From assembly GCA_019163375.1 (NCBI GenBank), contig JAFLKK010000006.1:16947-80946 (forward strand): a stretch of 64,000 bases of DNA, written 5' to 3'. Below, in pieces: positions 27,294 to 36,692 of the stretch. The translations under genes were made by a program, and so were the position numbers. Within the stretch, counting starts at the first letter, position 1. Each line of letters starts with the position of its first letter. The notes beneath the pieces are model-generated. The model saw nothing but the letters and a program-made list of their open reading frames with translations. It searched no databases and was not told where the DNA came from. This DNA comes from Paludibacter sp. Lineage in GTDB: Bacteria; Bacteroidota; Bacteroidia; Bacteroidales; Paludibacteraceae.

Positions 27294-28759
27294 TCTCCCC
27301 TCTCATGTTTGCCGGAACAGGCAGCGATGTAGGCAAAAGCGTAATTGCTGCAGCCTTTTGTCGGATCTTCAAGCAAGACGGCTACTCTCCCGCCCCATTC
27401 AAAGCCCAAAACATGGCACTGAACTCCTTTGCCACCCCCGAAGGATTGGAAATTGGTCGCGCACAAGCCGTCCAGGCCGAAGCTGCAGGAATCCCTTGCC
27501 ATACCGACATGAATCCGCTCTTATTAAAACCCTCAGCCGACACCATTTGCCAGGTAGTGCTGAATGGAAAATCCATTGGAAACCAACATGCTATCGATTA
27601 TTTTACGTCGAATAACAAGGCTGTACTACGCAAAGAGGTCTGTTCGGCATTCGATAGATTGGAAAAGCGCTACAATCCCATTGTGCTCGAAGGAGCTGGA
27701 AGCATATCCGAAATTAATCTGCGCGAAGTGGATTTGGTCAATATGCCCATGGCTGCACACGCCAACGCTTCGGTTATTTTAGTCGCTGACATCGACCGCG
27801 GAGGGGTTTTCGCGTCGGTGTATGGTTCCATATTACTTCTCAACGAAAGTGAACGTAAACTGGTAAAAGGTATATTAATCAATAAGTTTCGTGGCGATTT
27901 ACGCCTATTCGAATCGGGCATTAAAATGCTGGAAGATTTATGCAAGATACCGGTTATAGGTGTAGTGCCTTATTACAAAGATATTCACATCGAGGAAGAA
28001 GACTCGGTGATGTTGCACACCAAAAACCGTGGTTCGATGCAAGGAAAAGTGAACATTGCAGTGGTGTTGTTGCAACACATGTCCAACTTCACCGATTTTA
28101 ATCCACTTGAACACGATAAGCGGGTACATCTTTATTACACAAATGAATCGTCGGAAATTGCCGATGCTGATATCATTATCATTCCCGGCACAAAAAACAC
28201 ACTTCACGACCTGCAGATACTGCGCAAAAACGGAACTGCACAAGCCATTCTTCAAGCACATGTCAGTGGCAAGACAATACTTGGCATCTGTGGTGGTTAC
28301 CAAATGCTCGGCAAAGAATTACTCGATCCAACCGGCATTGAGAGCGATTTGAAACAACTGCCCGGTTTGAATTTATTACCCATCAGAACCGAAATGGAAG
28401 GTGAGAAAATCACCAAACAGGTAAACTTCTCCATTGTTGGAGGAAAAACAAGTTGTACCGGTTACGAGATTCACAACGGCAGAACGGAAATATTGTCGAG
28501 AATACAACCGTTGAATAAAATGGAAAATGGCTTTACTGACGGCTGTTTCACTGAGAATTGCTATGGCACGTATATACATGGTATACTGGACAATGCGGAA
28601 TTTGTGGATATGATTATTGCACCATTTCTAATTGAGAAAGCACAACACCCGTCGTTCGACTATTTCAAATTTAAAGAAGAGCAATTCGACAAACTGGCCG
28701 ATCATGTTCGCAAACATGTGGATATGGATTTAGTTTACAAGATAATGCACAATTCATAA
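27281..28759 (+). CDS. cobQ: cobyric acid synthase CobQ
   Basis: 492 residues. The N-terminal synthetase has the P-loop-like GTGSDVGKS, and the C-terminal class I glutamine amidotransferase-like domain has nucleophile C337 in LGICGGYQMLG and a histidine in YIHGILD. It amidates four side chains of adenosylcobyrinic a,c-diamide with glutamine and ATP. The start MNYK and the last codons before the stop are both encoded by heptamer repeats. An alternative start is M9 (ATG 27305), just before FAGTGSDVGKS. Confidence 0.94.
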   Translation: MNYKLSPLMFAGTGSDVGKSVIAAAFCRIFKQDGYSPAPFKAQNMALNSFATPEGLEIGRAQAVQAEAAGIPCHTDMNPLLLKPSADTICQVVLNGKSIGNQHAIDYFTSNNKAVLRKEVCSAFDRLEKRYNPIVLEGAGSISEINLREVDLVNMPMAAHANASVILVADIDRGGVFASVYGSILLLNESERKLVKGILINKFRGDLRLFESGIKMLEDLCKIPVIGVVPYYKDIHIEEEDSVMLHTKNRGSMQGKVNIAVVLLQHMSNFTDFNPLEHDKRVHLYYTNESSEIADADIIIIPGTKNTLHDLQILRKNGTAQAILQAHVSGKTILGICGGYQMLGKELLDPTGIESDLKQLPGLNLLPIRTEMEGEKITKQVNFSIVGGKTSCTGYEIHNGRTEILSRIQPLNKMENGFTDGCFTENCYGTYIHGILDNAEFVDMIIAPFLIEKAQHPSFDYFKFKEEQFDKLADHVRKHVDMDLVYKIMHNS

Positions 28760-28775
28760 TTCATAATTCACAATT
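28751..28775. repeat. AATTCAT heptamer repeat overlapping the cobQ stop
   Basis: AATTCAT, AATTCAT, AATTCAC, AATT in tandem. The cobQ stop TAA (28757-28759) lies inside it. It is the same motif, inverted, as the repeat at the cobQ start. Confidence 0.8.
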
Positions 28776-28840
28776 AAGATTCTATAGCTGCACAGTAATA
28801 TATAAGAAATGAGTTTTAAATATCCACTACTAATTAAAAA

Positions 28841-29863
28841 ATGATAAACGGGCACGGTGATGAATATGTTGGTGAACTGGTAGCCAATTTCAGTTCGAAT
28901 GTATGGTATGGTGCTGATAATTCGGCATTGTACAAGCATTTGTACTCCCAAATGTACACCATCGAGCGTTATCCCGACACGGAAGCCGGTTCATTAAAGC
29001 AAGTATTGGCTGATAAAAACAAAATAGCTGCAAGCCAGATAGTAGTTTGCAACGGTTCAACTGAAGCATTTTACCTGATTGCGAATGCATTTTCAGGCTC
29101 ACAATCTTTAATCGTGTCGCCTACCTTTTCGGAATATGCCGATGCGTGCCGAATGTATAATCACAACGTTCGACATACCGACTGCAAAAATTTAAATACC
29201 GACATTGAAACTTTAAAACCCGATTTAGTTTGGATTTGCAACCCCAATAACCCGGATGGAAATTGTTTCGAGGCAACCGAAATAAAACAACTACTCACCA
29301 ACTATCCGGATTCAATCTTTGTGATTGATCAGGCTTATATTCACTTTACACAACGTGAGATTTGTGTTGTGAATGAAATTCAGAAATACCCTAATCTGAT
29401 TATCGTTCAATCACTTACCAAACGGCATGCTATTCCGGGACTGAGACTTGGATACCTGATGGCGTCCGGAACAATAATTACTCGAATAAGCCAATTCAGA
29501 ATGCCCTGGAGTGTCAACAGCTTAGCCATTGAGGCTGGAAAATATATTTTAAAAAATGAAAAAGATGGATTTCAATTGCACAACTGGCTCTGCGAATGTG
29601 AGATATTAAGAAACAAAATAGATTCGTTCGACTGTTTCAAAAGCATTCCAAGTGAAACTCCCTATTTTCTTGTAAAACTAAACAAAGGAAAAGCAAGTGA
29701 TTTGAAAACTTTTTTATTGAGTCATAAAATATTAATTCGTCAAGCCACAAATTTCGAAGGTTTAGACGGCGAACACATCCGCATTTGCACTTTATCAAGA
29801 GAAAAAAACGATTTATTAATCAACAAATTGAACGAATGGAACCGATCTGTTACACTATCATAG
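28841..29863 (+). CDS. cobD: threonine-phosphate decarboxylase (CobD-like aminotransferase fold)
   Basis: 340-residue PLP enzyme of the class I/II aminotransferase fold. The PLP lysine is K194 in SLTKRHAIPGLRLGY, and NPNNPDG at 134-140 is the typical fold motif. In this operon it should decarboxylate threonine phosphate to (R)-1-amino-2-propanol phosphate, the nucleotide-loop linker. Histidinol-phosphate aminotransferases are close relatives, so the call leans on context. Its last 28 nt overlap the CbiB start. Confidence 0.85.
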   Translation: MINGHGDEYVGELVANFSSNVWYGADNSALYKHLYSQMYTIERYPDTEAGSLKQVLADKNKIAASQIVVCNGSTEAFYLIANAFSGSQSLIVSPTFSEYADACRMYNHNVRHTDCKNLNTDIETLKPDLVWICNPNNPDGNCFEATEIKQLLTNYPDSIFVIDQAYIHFTQREICVVNEIQKYPNLIIVQSLTKRHAIPGLRLGYLMASGTIITRISQFRMPWSVNSLAIEAGKYILKNEKDGFQLHNWLCECEILRNKIDSFDCFKSIPSETPYFLVKLNKGKASDLKTFLLSHKILIRQATNFEGLDGEHIRICTLSREKNDLLINKLNEWNRSVTLS

Positions 29864-30771
29864 GATTACTCGTTGGTTTTATATTTGACCAACTGTTTGG
29901 CGATCCGGAGAAATTACCACATCCCATTGTTGGCTTTGGTCATATCATTTCGTTTGGCGAGAAACGTCTGAACAAAGGTAAATCCGTGTTTGCAAAGGGC
30001 GCTTTAATGACCATATTCCTGACTGGATCTATCTATTTTGTATCATATTTATTTATATATATAACAATAAATTACAACTACATATTTAATCTATTACTTA
30101 CGGCAATTATTGTCTTCTATTGTTTATCCGCTCGAACTCTTCGCAGCGAAGTACGGCAGGTGTTTGAAGCACTGGAACAATCGACCGAAGCCGGGAGAAA
30201 GCAGCTATCGCGCATTGTAGGTCGAGATACGGCAACACTCGAACCACAACACATCCGGTCGGCAGCATTAGAGACCTTGGCTGAGAATTTAAGTGACGGC
30301 GTTATCGCTCCTTTATTTTGGTTTGGCTTGTTGGGAGCACCGGGCATGCTGGCTTATAAAATGATAAACACGCTCGATTCGATGATTGGATATAAAAACG
30401 ATCGATATTTTTATTTTGGAAAGTTTGCAGCCAGACTGGACGATGTGGCCAACTATATTCCTGCACGAATCACTGCATTACTTATGCTATTGGTAACAGC
30501 TAATTTGTCAAAAACAGCTTTTGTTTTGAAAAATGGCAGTCAGCATTCCAGCCCCAACTCCGGTTATCCAGAAGCAGCTTTGGCAGCCATTCTCAACTGT
30601 TGCTTTGGTGGGCCGAACAGTTATTTTGGAAAAATCGTCGATAAACCGTTTATCGGAAGCAATATAAAAGTATTTCAACTAGCAGATATGAAAAATGCAG
30701 CGCGAGTGAATGCAGCCTGCGAATGGTTGATGGTGGCAATTGTTGCTGTTTTGATGTACACTTTAAATTAA
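29836..30771 (+). CDS. cbiB: adenosylcobinamide-phosphate synthase CbiB
   Basis: 311 residues from the ATG at 29836 (MEPICYTIIGLLVGF), which overlaps the end of the preceding gene; a longer reading from 29785 adds charged residues unlike the family. Inner-membrane enzyme with the motif DQLFGDPEKLPHPIVGFG near the start and the central LENLSDGVIAPLFWF-like segment (ENLSDGVIAPLFW). It joins cobyric acid to aminopropanol phosphate. Membrane helices at the N-terminus, 60-100, 170-190 and the C-terminus. Confidence 0.93.
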   Translation: MEPICYTIIGLLVGFIFDQLFGDPEKLPHPIVGFGHIISFGEKRLNKGKSVFAKGALMTIFLTGSIYFVSYLFIYITINYNYIFNLLLTAIIVFYCLSARTLRSEVRQVFEALEQSTEAGRKQLSRIVGRDTATLEPQHIRSAALETLAENLSDGVIAPLFWFGLLGAPGMLAYKMINTLDSMIGYKNDRYFYFGKFAARLDDVANYIPARITALLMLLVTANLSKTAFVLKNGSQHSSPNSGYPEAALAAILNCCFGGPNSYFGKIVDKPFIGSNIKVFQLADMKNAARVNAACEWLMVAIVAVLMYTLN

Positions 30772-30789
30772 GCATAAAATAAAACATAC

Positions 30790-31926
30790 ATGAAATTTAA
30801 ATTATTAGCAGTTTCGTTCTTTTTTGCCTTTCTATTTGTGGCTTGTGCTCCCACTCCTAAAAAACAGGAAAGTAAACAGGAAAATAAAGAAGTAAAAACA
30901 AAAATTCGCTATGCAAAAGGCTTTTCAATCAGTCATTTTGCCAATTATACTCAAATAATTGTTCGCAATCCCTGGGATTCGATTCATATACTTGAAAAAT
31001 ATATTTTGGTAGATAGAAATGCCGAAATGCCCGCTAACCTACCCGAAGGTGTCATTGTAAAAGTTCCGGTACAAAGAGCTGCTATCTGCTCGTCGGTACA
31101 CATTGGGATGTGGAACCAACTGGGCAAGATAAATGATGTGGTGGCTGTTTGCGAACCAAAGTACATTGATTTTGATGTGATAAAAAAAGGATTGGACTCG
31201 GGTAAAATTATTGATTTAGGAATGGCTACGTCGATAAATATCGAGAAATTAGTGGCTGTTTCACCCGATGTACTGGTTGTTTCACCTTACGAGAACAATA
31301 CACACGACAGATTCAAAAACTCCGGCATTGCTGTGATAAAAGACGCTTCATACATGGAAGAGTCTCCGCTGGGTCGGTCGGAATGGATTAAATTCGAAGC
31401 AGCTTTTACTGGCGAAGATGCCTTGGCCGAAAAGATCTTCAACGATATAGAAAAACGTTATCAGTCGCTTTGCACTCAAGTGCTGCGAACTAAAAATCGT
31501 CCAACAGTTTTTACCGAAAAGAAATTTGGTGACTCCTGGTATATTTCGGGAGGCAATAGCTATATCGGTCGTTTTCTGAAAGATGCAGGAGCAAATTATA
31601 TGTGGGCGGATATGAAAAATGCAGGATCTGTGCCTCTGTCTTTTGAAAAAGTATTTACCAAAGCTATTAATGCAGACTATTGGTTGATTAAATACAACGA
31701 TTCACAATCAAATTTGACCTACAAGCAACTGGCAACCGAGTACGAACTTTATGCCAATTTCAAAGCATATAAAAAGAAAAATATTTTTGCAATGAATTCG
31801 GCTACTTGTCCTTTTTACGAAGAAAGTCCAATGGAACCTGATGTGGTTCTAGCAGACCTGGTAAGTATTTTTCACCCCGAAATTATACTTGACTATAAAC
31901 CTAAATATTATTTCAAAATTCAATAA
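30790..31926 (+). CDS. BtuF-like periplasmic corrinoid-binding lipoprotein
   Basis: 378-residue substrate-binding protein of the helical-backbone (iron/B12) ABC class. The signal peptide ends in LFVAC, giving lipid-modified C19. The binding fold shows ICSSVHIGMWNQLGKINDVVAV and VSPDVLVVSPYE, typical of PF01497. Operon position suggests corrinoid as ligand, although siderophore binders are close relatives. No permease (BtuC) or ATPase (BtuD) lies beside it, so the transporter must be elsewhere. Confidence 0.82.
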   Translation: MKFKLLAVSFFFAFLFVACAPTPKKQESKQENKEVKTKIRYAKGFSISHFANYTQIIVRNPWDSIHILEKYILVDRNAEMPANLPEGVIVKVPVQRAAICSSVHIGMWNQLGKINDVVAVCEPKYIDFDVIKKGLDSGKIIDLGMATSINIEKLVAVSPDVLVVSPYENNTHDRFKNSGIAVIKDASYMEESPLGRSEWIKFEAAFTGEDALAEKIFNDIEKRYQSLCTQVLRTKNRPTVFTEKKFGDSWYISGGNSYIGRFLKDAGANYMWADMKNAGSVPLSFEKVFTKAINADYWLIKYNDSQSNLTYKQLATEYELYANFKAYKKKNIFAMNSATCPFYEESPMEPDVVLADLVSIFHPEIILDYKPKYYFKIQ

Positions 31927-31938
31927 ATAGAAACTGAT

Positions 31939-32580
31939 ATGAAAAATGTATTGTGCTCATGGAGCGGTGGAAAGGATTGTTGTTATGCACTGTTAGAAGC
32001 AAAACGAATGGGATATAATCCTGTTTTATTGCTCAATATGATGGATGTAGATGGAAAAACGTCACGGTCACATGGATTACCGGTTGAAATGCTAAAGAGG
32101 CAAGCCACAGCAATGAATATGGAGTTGATGGCCATTCCTACATTGCGCGAGAACTATGAAGAAAACTTCATCAATGCTCTCAATAAAGCTAAGGTTGACT
32201 ACAATATTGAAGGTATAGTGTATGGAGATATTGATTTATGGGCACATCGTGAATGGCAAGAGCGCGTTTGCAACATTGTAGGCCTTGAGCCGATTATACC
32301 CTTGTGGGAACGCAAACGAACCACATTGGCCAAAGAGATTGTTGAGTCAGGCATTGAAAGCGTTGTTGTGGCTTGTAACGAGGCAATGGGTGCTTCGTTT
32401 TTAGGTAAAACGTACAATCTCGATATGATTCAGCAACTTATCGAAATGAATGTATGCAGCTGTGGCGAAGATGGCGAGTTCCATTCGTTTGTGGTGAATA
32501 GTCCGTTGCATCAATCTAAAGTTGAGATTCCCGAATATTCAACCGGCTTAAGAGACGGCTTTCATTTTATCAACTGGTAA
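31939..32580 (+). CDS. DUF71/COG2102 ATP-pyrophosphatase (Dph6-like)
   Basis: 213-residue PP-loop enzyme with SGGKD at residues 9-13 and the family's second motif in CGEDGEFHSFV near 172-182. Eukaryotic/archaeal relatives amidate diphthine on EF2. A comparative-genomics study predicted that a bacterial subgroup works in B12 salvage, because it sits in B12 operons as here, between a BtuF-like gene and cobU. An amide-forming or amide-handling step on a corrinoid side chain is therefore likely but not shown by the sequence. Confidence 0.8.
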   Translation: MKNVLCSWSGGKDCCYALLEAKRMGYNPVLLLNMMDVDGKTSRSHGLPVEMLKRQATAMNMELMAIPTLRENYEENFINALNKAKVDYNIEGIVYGDIDLWAHREWQERVCNIVGLEPIIPLWERKRTTLAKEIVESGIESVVVACNEAMGASFLGKTYNLDMIQQLIEMNVCSCGEDGEFHSFVVNSPLHQSKVEIPEYSTGLRDGFHFINW

Positions 32581-32601
32581 TAAATTGTTTACATTAAAAA
32601 C

Positions 32602-33111
32602 ATGCGTAGAATAGTATTAATCACCGGCGGACAGCGCTCAGGAAAAAGCAGTTATGCACAGAAACTTGCACTAACACTTTCACCCAACCCGGTATATGCA
32701 GCAACTTCGGCTGTGTGGGACGAAGAGCACCGACAGCGCATTGAACGGCATAAAGCCGACCGTGGTGCGGAGTGGACGAATATCGAGGAACTAAAAGAGT
32801 TGCAAAATATAAACGTTGAAGGTCGCGTGGTGGTAATTGACTGCGTTACACTATGGAGCACAAATTTTTTTACCGATTTCGAAGGTGACACTCAGCAATC
32901 GCTCGAAGCCATCATTTCCCGTTTCGACCAATTCGTGCAGCAAGATGCGCATTTCATCTTTGTCACGAATGAAATAGGCCTGGGTGGCATATCTGCCAAC
33001 GATTTACAACGCCGTTTTACCGACCTCATAGGTTGGGTAAACCAGTATATCGCTTCAAAATCGGATGAAGTCATCTTAATGGTATCATCTATTCCAATGA
33101 AAATCAAATAA
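32602..33111 (+). CDS. cobU: adenosylcobinamide kinase / guanylyltransferase CobU
   Basis: 169 residues. The P-loop is GGQRSGKS (9-16), and the segment RIERHKADRGAEW includes H50, which lines up with the guanylylated histidine of Salmonella CobU. It phosphorylates adenosylcobinamide and transfers GMP to give adenosylcobinamide-GDP. Works with CobT, CobS and CobC encoded next. Confidence 0.93.
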   Translation: MRRIVLITGGQRSGKSSYAQKLALTLSPNPVYAATSAVWDEEHRQRIERHKADRGAEWTNIEELKELQNINVEGRVVVIDCVTLWSTNFFTDFEGDTQQSLEAIISRFDQFVQQDAHFIFVTNEIGLGGISANDLQRRFTDLIGWVNQYIASKSDEVILMVSSIPMKIK

Positions 33112-33138
33112 TTGATAAATATATAAAACCAAAAGACT

Positions 33139-34212
33139 ATGCTTAACTACAAATTCAAAATCGAAAAACCTAAACAAGGCATTGTACCACATCTGATTGA
33201 CAAAATAGACAACCTCACCAAACCGAAAGGATCACTCGGACGATTGGAAGAACTGGCACTGCAGATTGGGACTATCCAACAAACACTTACGCCTGAACTG
33301 AAAAAGCCTTACCATATTATTTTTGGAGGTGATCATGGCATCGTGGCCGAAGGAGTGAGTTATTCGCCTGCCGAAGTTACCCCGCAAATGGTTTTCAACT
33401 TTATGGAAGGTGGTGCAGGTATCAACTTCCTGGCCCGTCAACACAACTTCAACATGAAAGTGGTAGATGCGGGTATTAATTACGACTTTGAGGGTCTTGA
33501 TAAACTCATCGACCTAAAAGTGCGTAAAGGCACACGCAATTACCTTCACGAACGTGCTATCACGCAGGACGAATTTGATCTTTGCATTGAGCGTGGAGCA
33601 AAAGTGGTAGAAGATTGCTTCAACGAAGGTTGTAATATCATTAGCTTTGGCGAAATGGGTATCGGCAACACCTCATCTTCATCTCTGTGGATGAATTGCT
33701 TAACCGGCATTCCGCTCGAAATTTGCGTTGGAGCCGGTAGCGGATTCGATAGCGAAGGTGTAAAGCGCAAATATAGCATACTCAAAAAATCATTGGATAA
33801 CTATAATTTTAAACGGGCTATGAACAACTACGACGGTAATGGTTCGATTGTAGATATGCTCGGCTATTTTGGTGGTTACGAAATGGTTATGACTATTGGC
33901 GGTATGCTCAAAGCAGCAGAACTAAAAATTGCAATTCTTGTCGATGGATTTATCATGACTAATTGTGTATTAGCGGCTTCAAAGATTGACAGCAACATGC
34001 TCGATTATTGTATATTTGCTCATCAGGGCGATGAGGCGGGACATAAATTTGTGCTTACTCACCTAAATGCAAAGCCATTATTAAACTTTGGGATGCGACT
34101 TGGCGAAGGAACCGGTGCATTATGTGCGTATCCATTAATTGACTCTGCTGTGCGCATGATTAACGAAATGAATTCCTTCAAAAAAGCAAGCGTTACCAAG
34201 TATTTCGATTAA
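33139..34212 (+). CDS. cobT: nicotinate-nucleotide:dimethylbenzimidazole phosphoribosyltransferase CobT
   Basis: 357 residues, normal length. Motifs: [15 protein letters not shown] near 30, [11 protein letters not shown] near 75 and [15 protein letters not shown] near 316-330, which holds the catalytic glutamate. It activates the lower-ligand base as its alpha-ribotide phosphate. Which base is used cannot be told from the sequence. Confidence 0.95.
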   Translation: MLNYKFKIEKPKQGIVPHLIDKIDNLTKPKGSLGRLEELALQIGTIQQTLTPELKKPYHIIFGGDHGIVAEGVSYSPAEVTPQMVFNFMEGGAGINFLARQHNFNMKVVDAGINYDFEGLDKLIDLKVRKGTRNYLHERAITQDEFDLCIERGAKVVEDCFNEGCNIISFGEMGIGNTSSSSLWMNCLTGIPLEICVGAGSGFDSEGVKRKYSILKKSLDNYNFKRAMNNYDGNGSIVDMLGYFGGYEMVMTIGGMLKAAELKIAILVDGFIMTNCVLAASKIDSNMLDYCIFAHQGDEAGHKFVLTHLNAKPLLNFGMRLGEGTGALCAYPLIDSAVRMINEMNSFKKASVTKYFD

Positions 34213-34280
34213 TTACAGGAACTGTAAAATAAATATATCATTTTGTCCTTCGGATGATGGACAAAATGACAAGTAAAGAT

Positions 34281-35039
34281 ATGAAGAAAATCCTATATCA
34301 ATTGGCGGCAGCCATTACCTTTTTCACTCGCTTACCACTGTGGAAAGTACTGGAAATTCCATCCGAAAGTTTTAAAAAAATCATCTGCTTATGGCCACTA
34401 AGCGGCTGGATAACAGCTGGTTTTACAGCTTTAGCATGGTTGGCATTTTCAATGATCTTCCCTCCTATTCTTGCTGTAATCCTGGCTTTTGGCTGTAAAG
34501 TGTTGCTCACAGGTGGGCTGCACGAAGATGGGTTGGGCGATTTCTTCGATGGTTTCGGTGGTGGACGAACCAAAGAAGACGTGCTGCGCATCATGAAAGA
34601 TTCACATGTGGGTAGCTATGCACTTATCGGAATGATTTTCTATTATTTACTATTAATCAATACAGTAGTTAGTATTCCGAAAGAAATGACTGCAATAGTT
34701 ATTTTTGCTGCCGATCCATTCTCTAAAATGCTCACAGCACTGATGATGAACCTGCTACCCTATGCGCGCACGGAACAAGAAAGCAAAAGCAAGACACTTT
34801 TCGAAAAATTGAGTTCCGGTAGACTCATCACTATCCTTATTTTCGGATTATTGCCCATTATTCTATTATTGGAAGTTAAACTTTGGTTGACGGTTTTGCT
34901 GCCCATTGCCACAGTTTGCTTTGTATTCTTTCTTGCAAAAAAACGTATTGGTGGTTATACAGGCGATATTTGCGGAGCAACAGCTTTACTTTGTGAGCTA
35001 AGCTTTTATCTGTCATTTTATATAACCCTTCAGCTATAA
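34281..35039 (+). CDS. cobS: adenosylcobinamide-GDP ribazoletransferase CobS
   Basis: 252 residues from the ATG at 34281 (MKKILYQLAAAITFFTRLPLW), which matches family starts; an ATG at 34254 would add nine residues. Polytopic inner-membrane enzyme. The motif GGLHEDGLGDFFDGFGGG near 77-94 contains the metal-binding aspartates of CobS. It joins the activated lower ligand to adenosylcobinamide-GDP to form cobalamin 5'-phosphate. Confidence 0.94.
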   Translation: MKKILYQLAAAITFFTRLPLWKVLEIPSESFKKIICLWPLSGWITAGFTALAWLAFSMIFPPILAVILAFGCKVLLTGGLHEDGLGDFFDGFGGGRTKEDVLRIMKDSHVGSYALIGMIFYYLLLINTVVSIPKEMTAIVIFAADPFSKMLTALMMNLLPYARTEQESKSKTLFEKLSSGRLITILIFGLLPIILLLEVKLWLTVLLPIATVCFVFFLAKKRIGGYTGDICGATALLCELSFYLSFYITLQL

Positions 35040-35186
35040 ATTAACTTTAATTTTACGTATATCATTACATTTTAATTAATCATATCCATACAAAAACGGT
35101 TATGGCAAAGGGTTTTATAGATTCTTAATCTTCTCGATTTCGCGAAATTTATAAATTTTTCGTTTCAATAATCTGATCCTATTTTG

Positions 35187-35194
35187 TACTTTTG
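35187..35194 (+). promoter_or_regulatory. -7 box (TACTTTTG) before cobC
   Basis: Exact TAnnTTTG match 35 nt before the cobC start. The 190-nt gap after cobS and this box suggest that cobC may also have its own promoter. No second riboswitch is visible. Confidence 0.45.
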
Positions 35195-35229
35195 CAGGAA
35201 AGACAATAAAAAAACGAGCACAATTTAAT

Positions 35230-35760
35230 ATGACTATCACTTTAATTAGACACACTTCAGTAAATGTACCCTCTGGAATATGTTATGGACAAAGTGATGT
35301 AGACGTTTCGGGAAATTTTGAATTTGAAGCACCAAGTGTAAAAGCAAAACTGGCATCCAAAACCTTTGATGCAGTTTACTCCAGCCCCTTACAACGCTGC
35401 GAGAAATTAGCCCGTTATTGCGGTTTTGAAAACCCAACCCTCGACAATCGATTGATGGAGATTAACTTCGGCAACTGGGAAATGCAAGCCTGGGAAGATA
35501 TTACTGATCCGCAACTGAACCGTTGGTATCAGAATTGGGTAACTGAAACACCTACCAGAGGAGAATCGCTAATGGATCTGATCTGCAGGGTAGATTCATT
35601 TATTGTAGAGCTAAAAAAACAGAATCACGAGCATGTTGCAATTTTCACACATGCAGGGGTTATTCGCTCTTTTGGAGTGATTATCGAAAAATTCTCTGCC
35701 GAAAAGTATTTTGATTTAAAAGTGGATTACGGCGACAGTGTACAATTTAGAATCCAATAA
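35230..35760 (+). CDS. cobC: alpha-ribazole phosphatase CobC (histidine phosphatase family)
   Basis: 176 residues. The catalytic RHT is at residues 7-9 (LIRHTSV), the sequence GICYGQSDVDVS is typical of CobC, and the second histidine is in FTHAGVIR. It removes the 5'-phosphate of alpha-ribazole phosphate or cobalamin phosphate, the last step. Other histidine phosphatases look alike; the position after cobS supports the call. Confidence 0.88.
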   Translation: MTITLIRHTSVNVPSGICYGQSDVDVSGNFEFEAPSVKAKLASKTFDAVYSSPLQRCEKLARYCGFENPTLDNRLMEINFGNWEMQAWEDITDPQLNRWYQNWVTETPTRGESLMDLICRVDSFIVELKKQNHEHVAIFTHAGVIRSFGVIIEKFSAEKYFDLKVDYGDSVQFRIQ

Positions 35761-36041
35761 ACTGCTTTTCAATTTTCCCTCCCCAATTCCGGTACTTTCA
35801 ATCTGACACATTACTCCTCTGCACATCACCGTTAAATCCCTTTTTCGCAAATATTTGGTTACAAATAGTCCCACGACAAGAGATTTCTATCGCACTTTGT
35901 TCACCCACTTTTATCCTCAACTTACGATTTTTTCTCAACATTGCTCATTTTTGTCTTATTTGCGCAGTTTTTTTGCATATTAATGCTATCTTTCTGATAA
36001 TCAAAATATAAAAAAAAGATGAAAAATTATTGTGTATTTCG

Positions 36042-36072
36042 TTGATAATGAAGAATTATTGATGTAAATTTG
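36042..36072 (+). promoter_or_regulatory. Bacteroidota promoter of the methylmalonyl-CoA operon
   Basis: TTG at 36042-36044, a 20-nt spacer, then TAAATTTG at 36065-36072, both at consensus spacing. The leader would be about 125 nt. The rest of the 35761-36205 gap shows no gene, and no RNA element that I recognise. Confidence 0.65.
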
Positions 36073-36205
36073 CACGAAATTTGAAATACGGAAAAATTTC
36101 TGTAATTAAAATTATTTCAAATTGTAATTACGTTGAAATATAAATCATACACCGCTGTTTATCAGAGCATTATAATTAAATTCAATCTTTTTAAAATATA
36201 TATTT

Positions 36206-36616
36206 ATGAAACCGACTCATATTGAGCACTTAGGCATTGCAGTGAAAAGCCTCGAAACTGCCATTCCCTACTACGAAAATGTATTGGGATTAACTTGTTA
36301 TGCTGTGGAAGAAGTTCCGGAACAAAAAGTGAAAACCGCTTTTTTCAAAGTAGGTCAAACCAAAATTGAACTATTGGAATCGACCGATCCGGAAGGACCA
36401 GTTGGAAAATTTCTTGAAAAGAAAGGCGAAGGCGTACACCACATCGCATTTGCTGTTGAAGGTTTACAAGCAAAATTAGACTTAGCTGCAGAACGTGGCG
36501 TAGCTTTAATTGACAAAACTCCTCGTAAAGGTGCTGAAGGCCTAAACATAGCTTTCCTTCACCCAAAATCAACTTTTGGAGTGTTGACAGAATTGTGTGA
36601 AGATCCAAACAAATAA
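36206..36616 (+). CDS. mce: methylmalonyl-CoA epimerase
   Basis: 136-residue VOC-fold enzyme that interconverts (R)- and (S)-methylmalonyl-CoA. Family motifs: HIEHLGIAVKSLE, KIELLESTDPEGPVGKFLEK, GEGVHHIAFAVE and LNIAFLHPKSTFGVLTEL, which provide the metal-binding His and Glu residues. It links the B12-dependent mutase (not in the window) to the carboxyltransferase encoded next, in the succinate-propionate pathway. Confidence 0.95.
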   Translation: MKPTHIEHLGIAVKSLETAIPYYENVLGLTCYAVEEVPEQKVKTAFFKVGQTKIELLESTDPEGPVGKFLEKKGEGVHHIAFAVEGLQAKLDLAAERGVALIDKTPRKGAEGLNIAFLHPKSTFGVLTELCEDPNK

Positions 36617-36692
36617 ATAGTCACTTGGTTGATTGGCACTTACACGTGATTTTGTGTCAATAAACAACAACCAAAACTTCATATATAACAAA

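Noticed and set aside
35761..36205. Second cobalamin riboswitch or small RNA before the methylmalonyl-CoA operon
   Set aside because: No B12-box, GCCACTG or GACCTGCC-like motif is present; only a good promoter was found.
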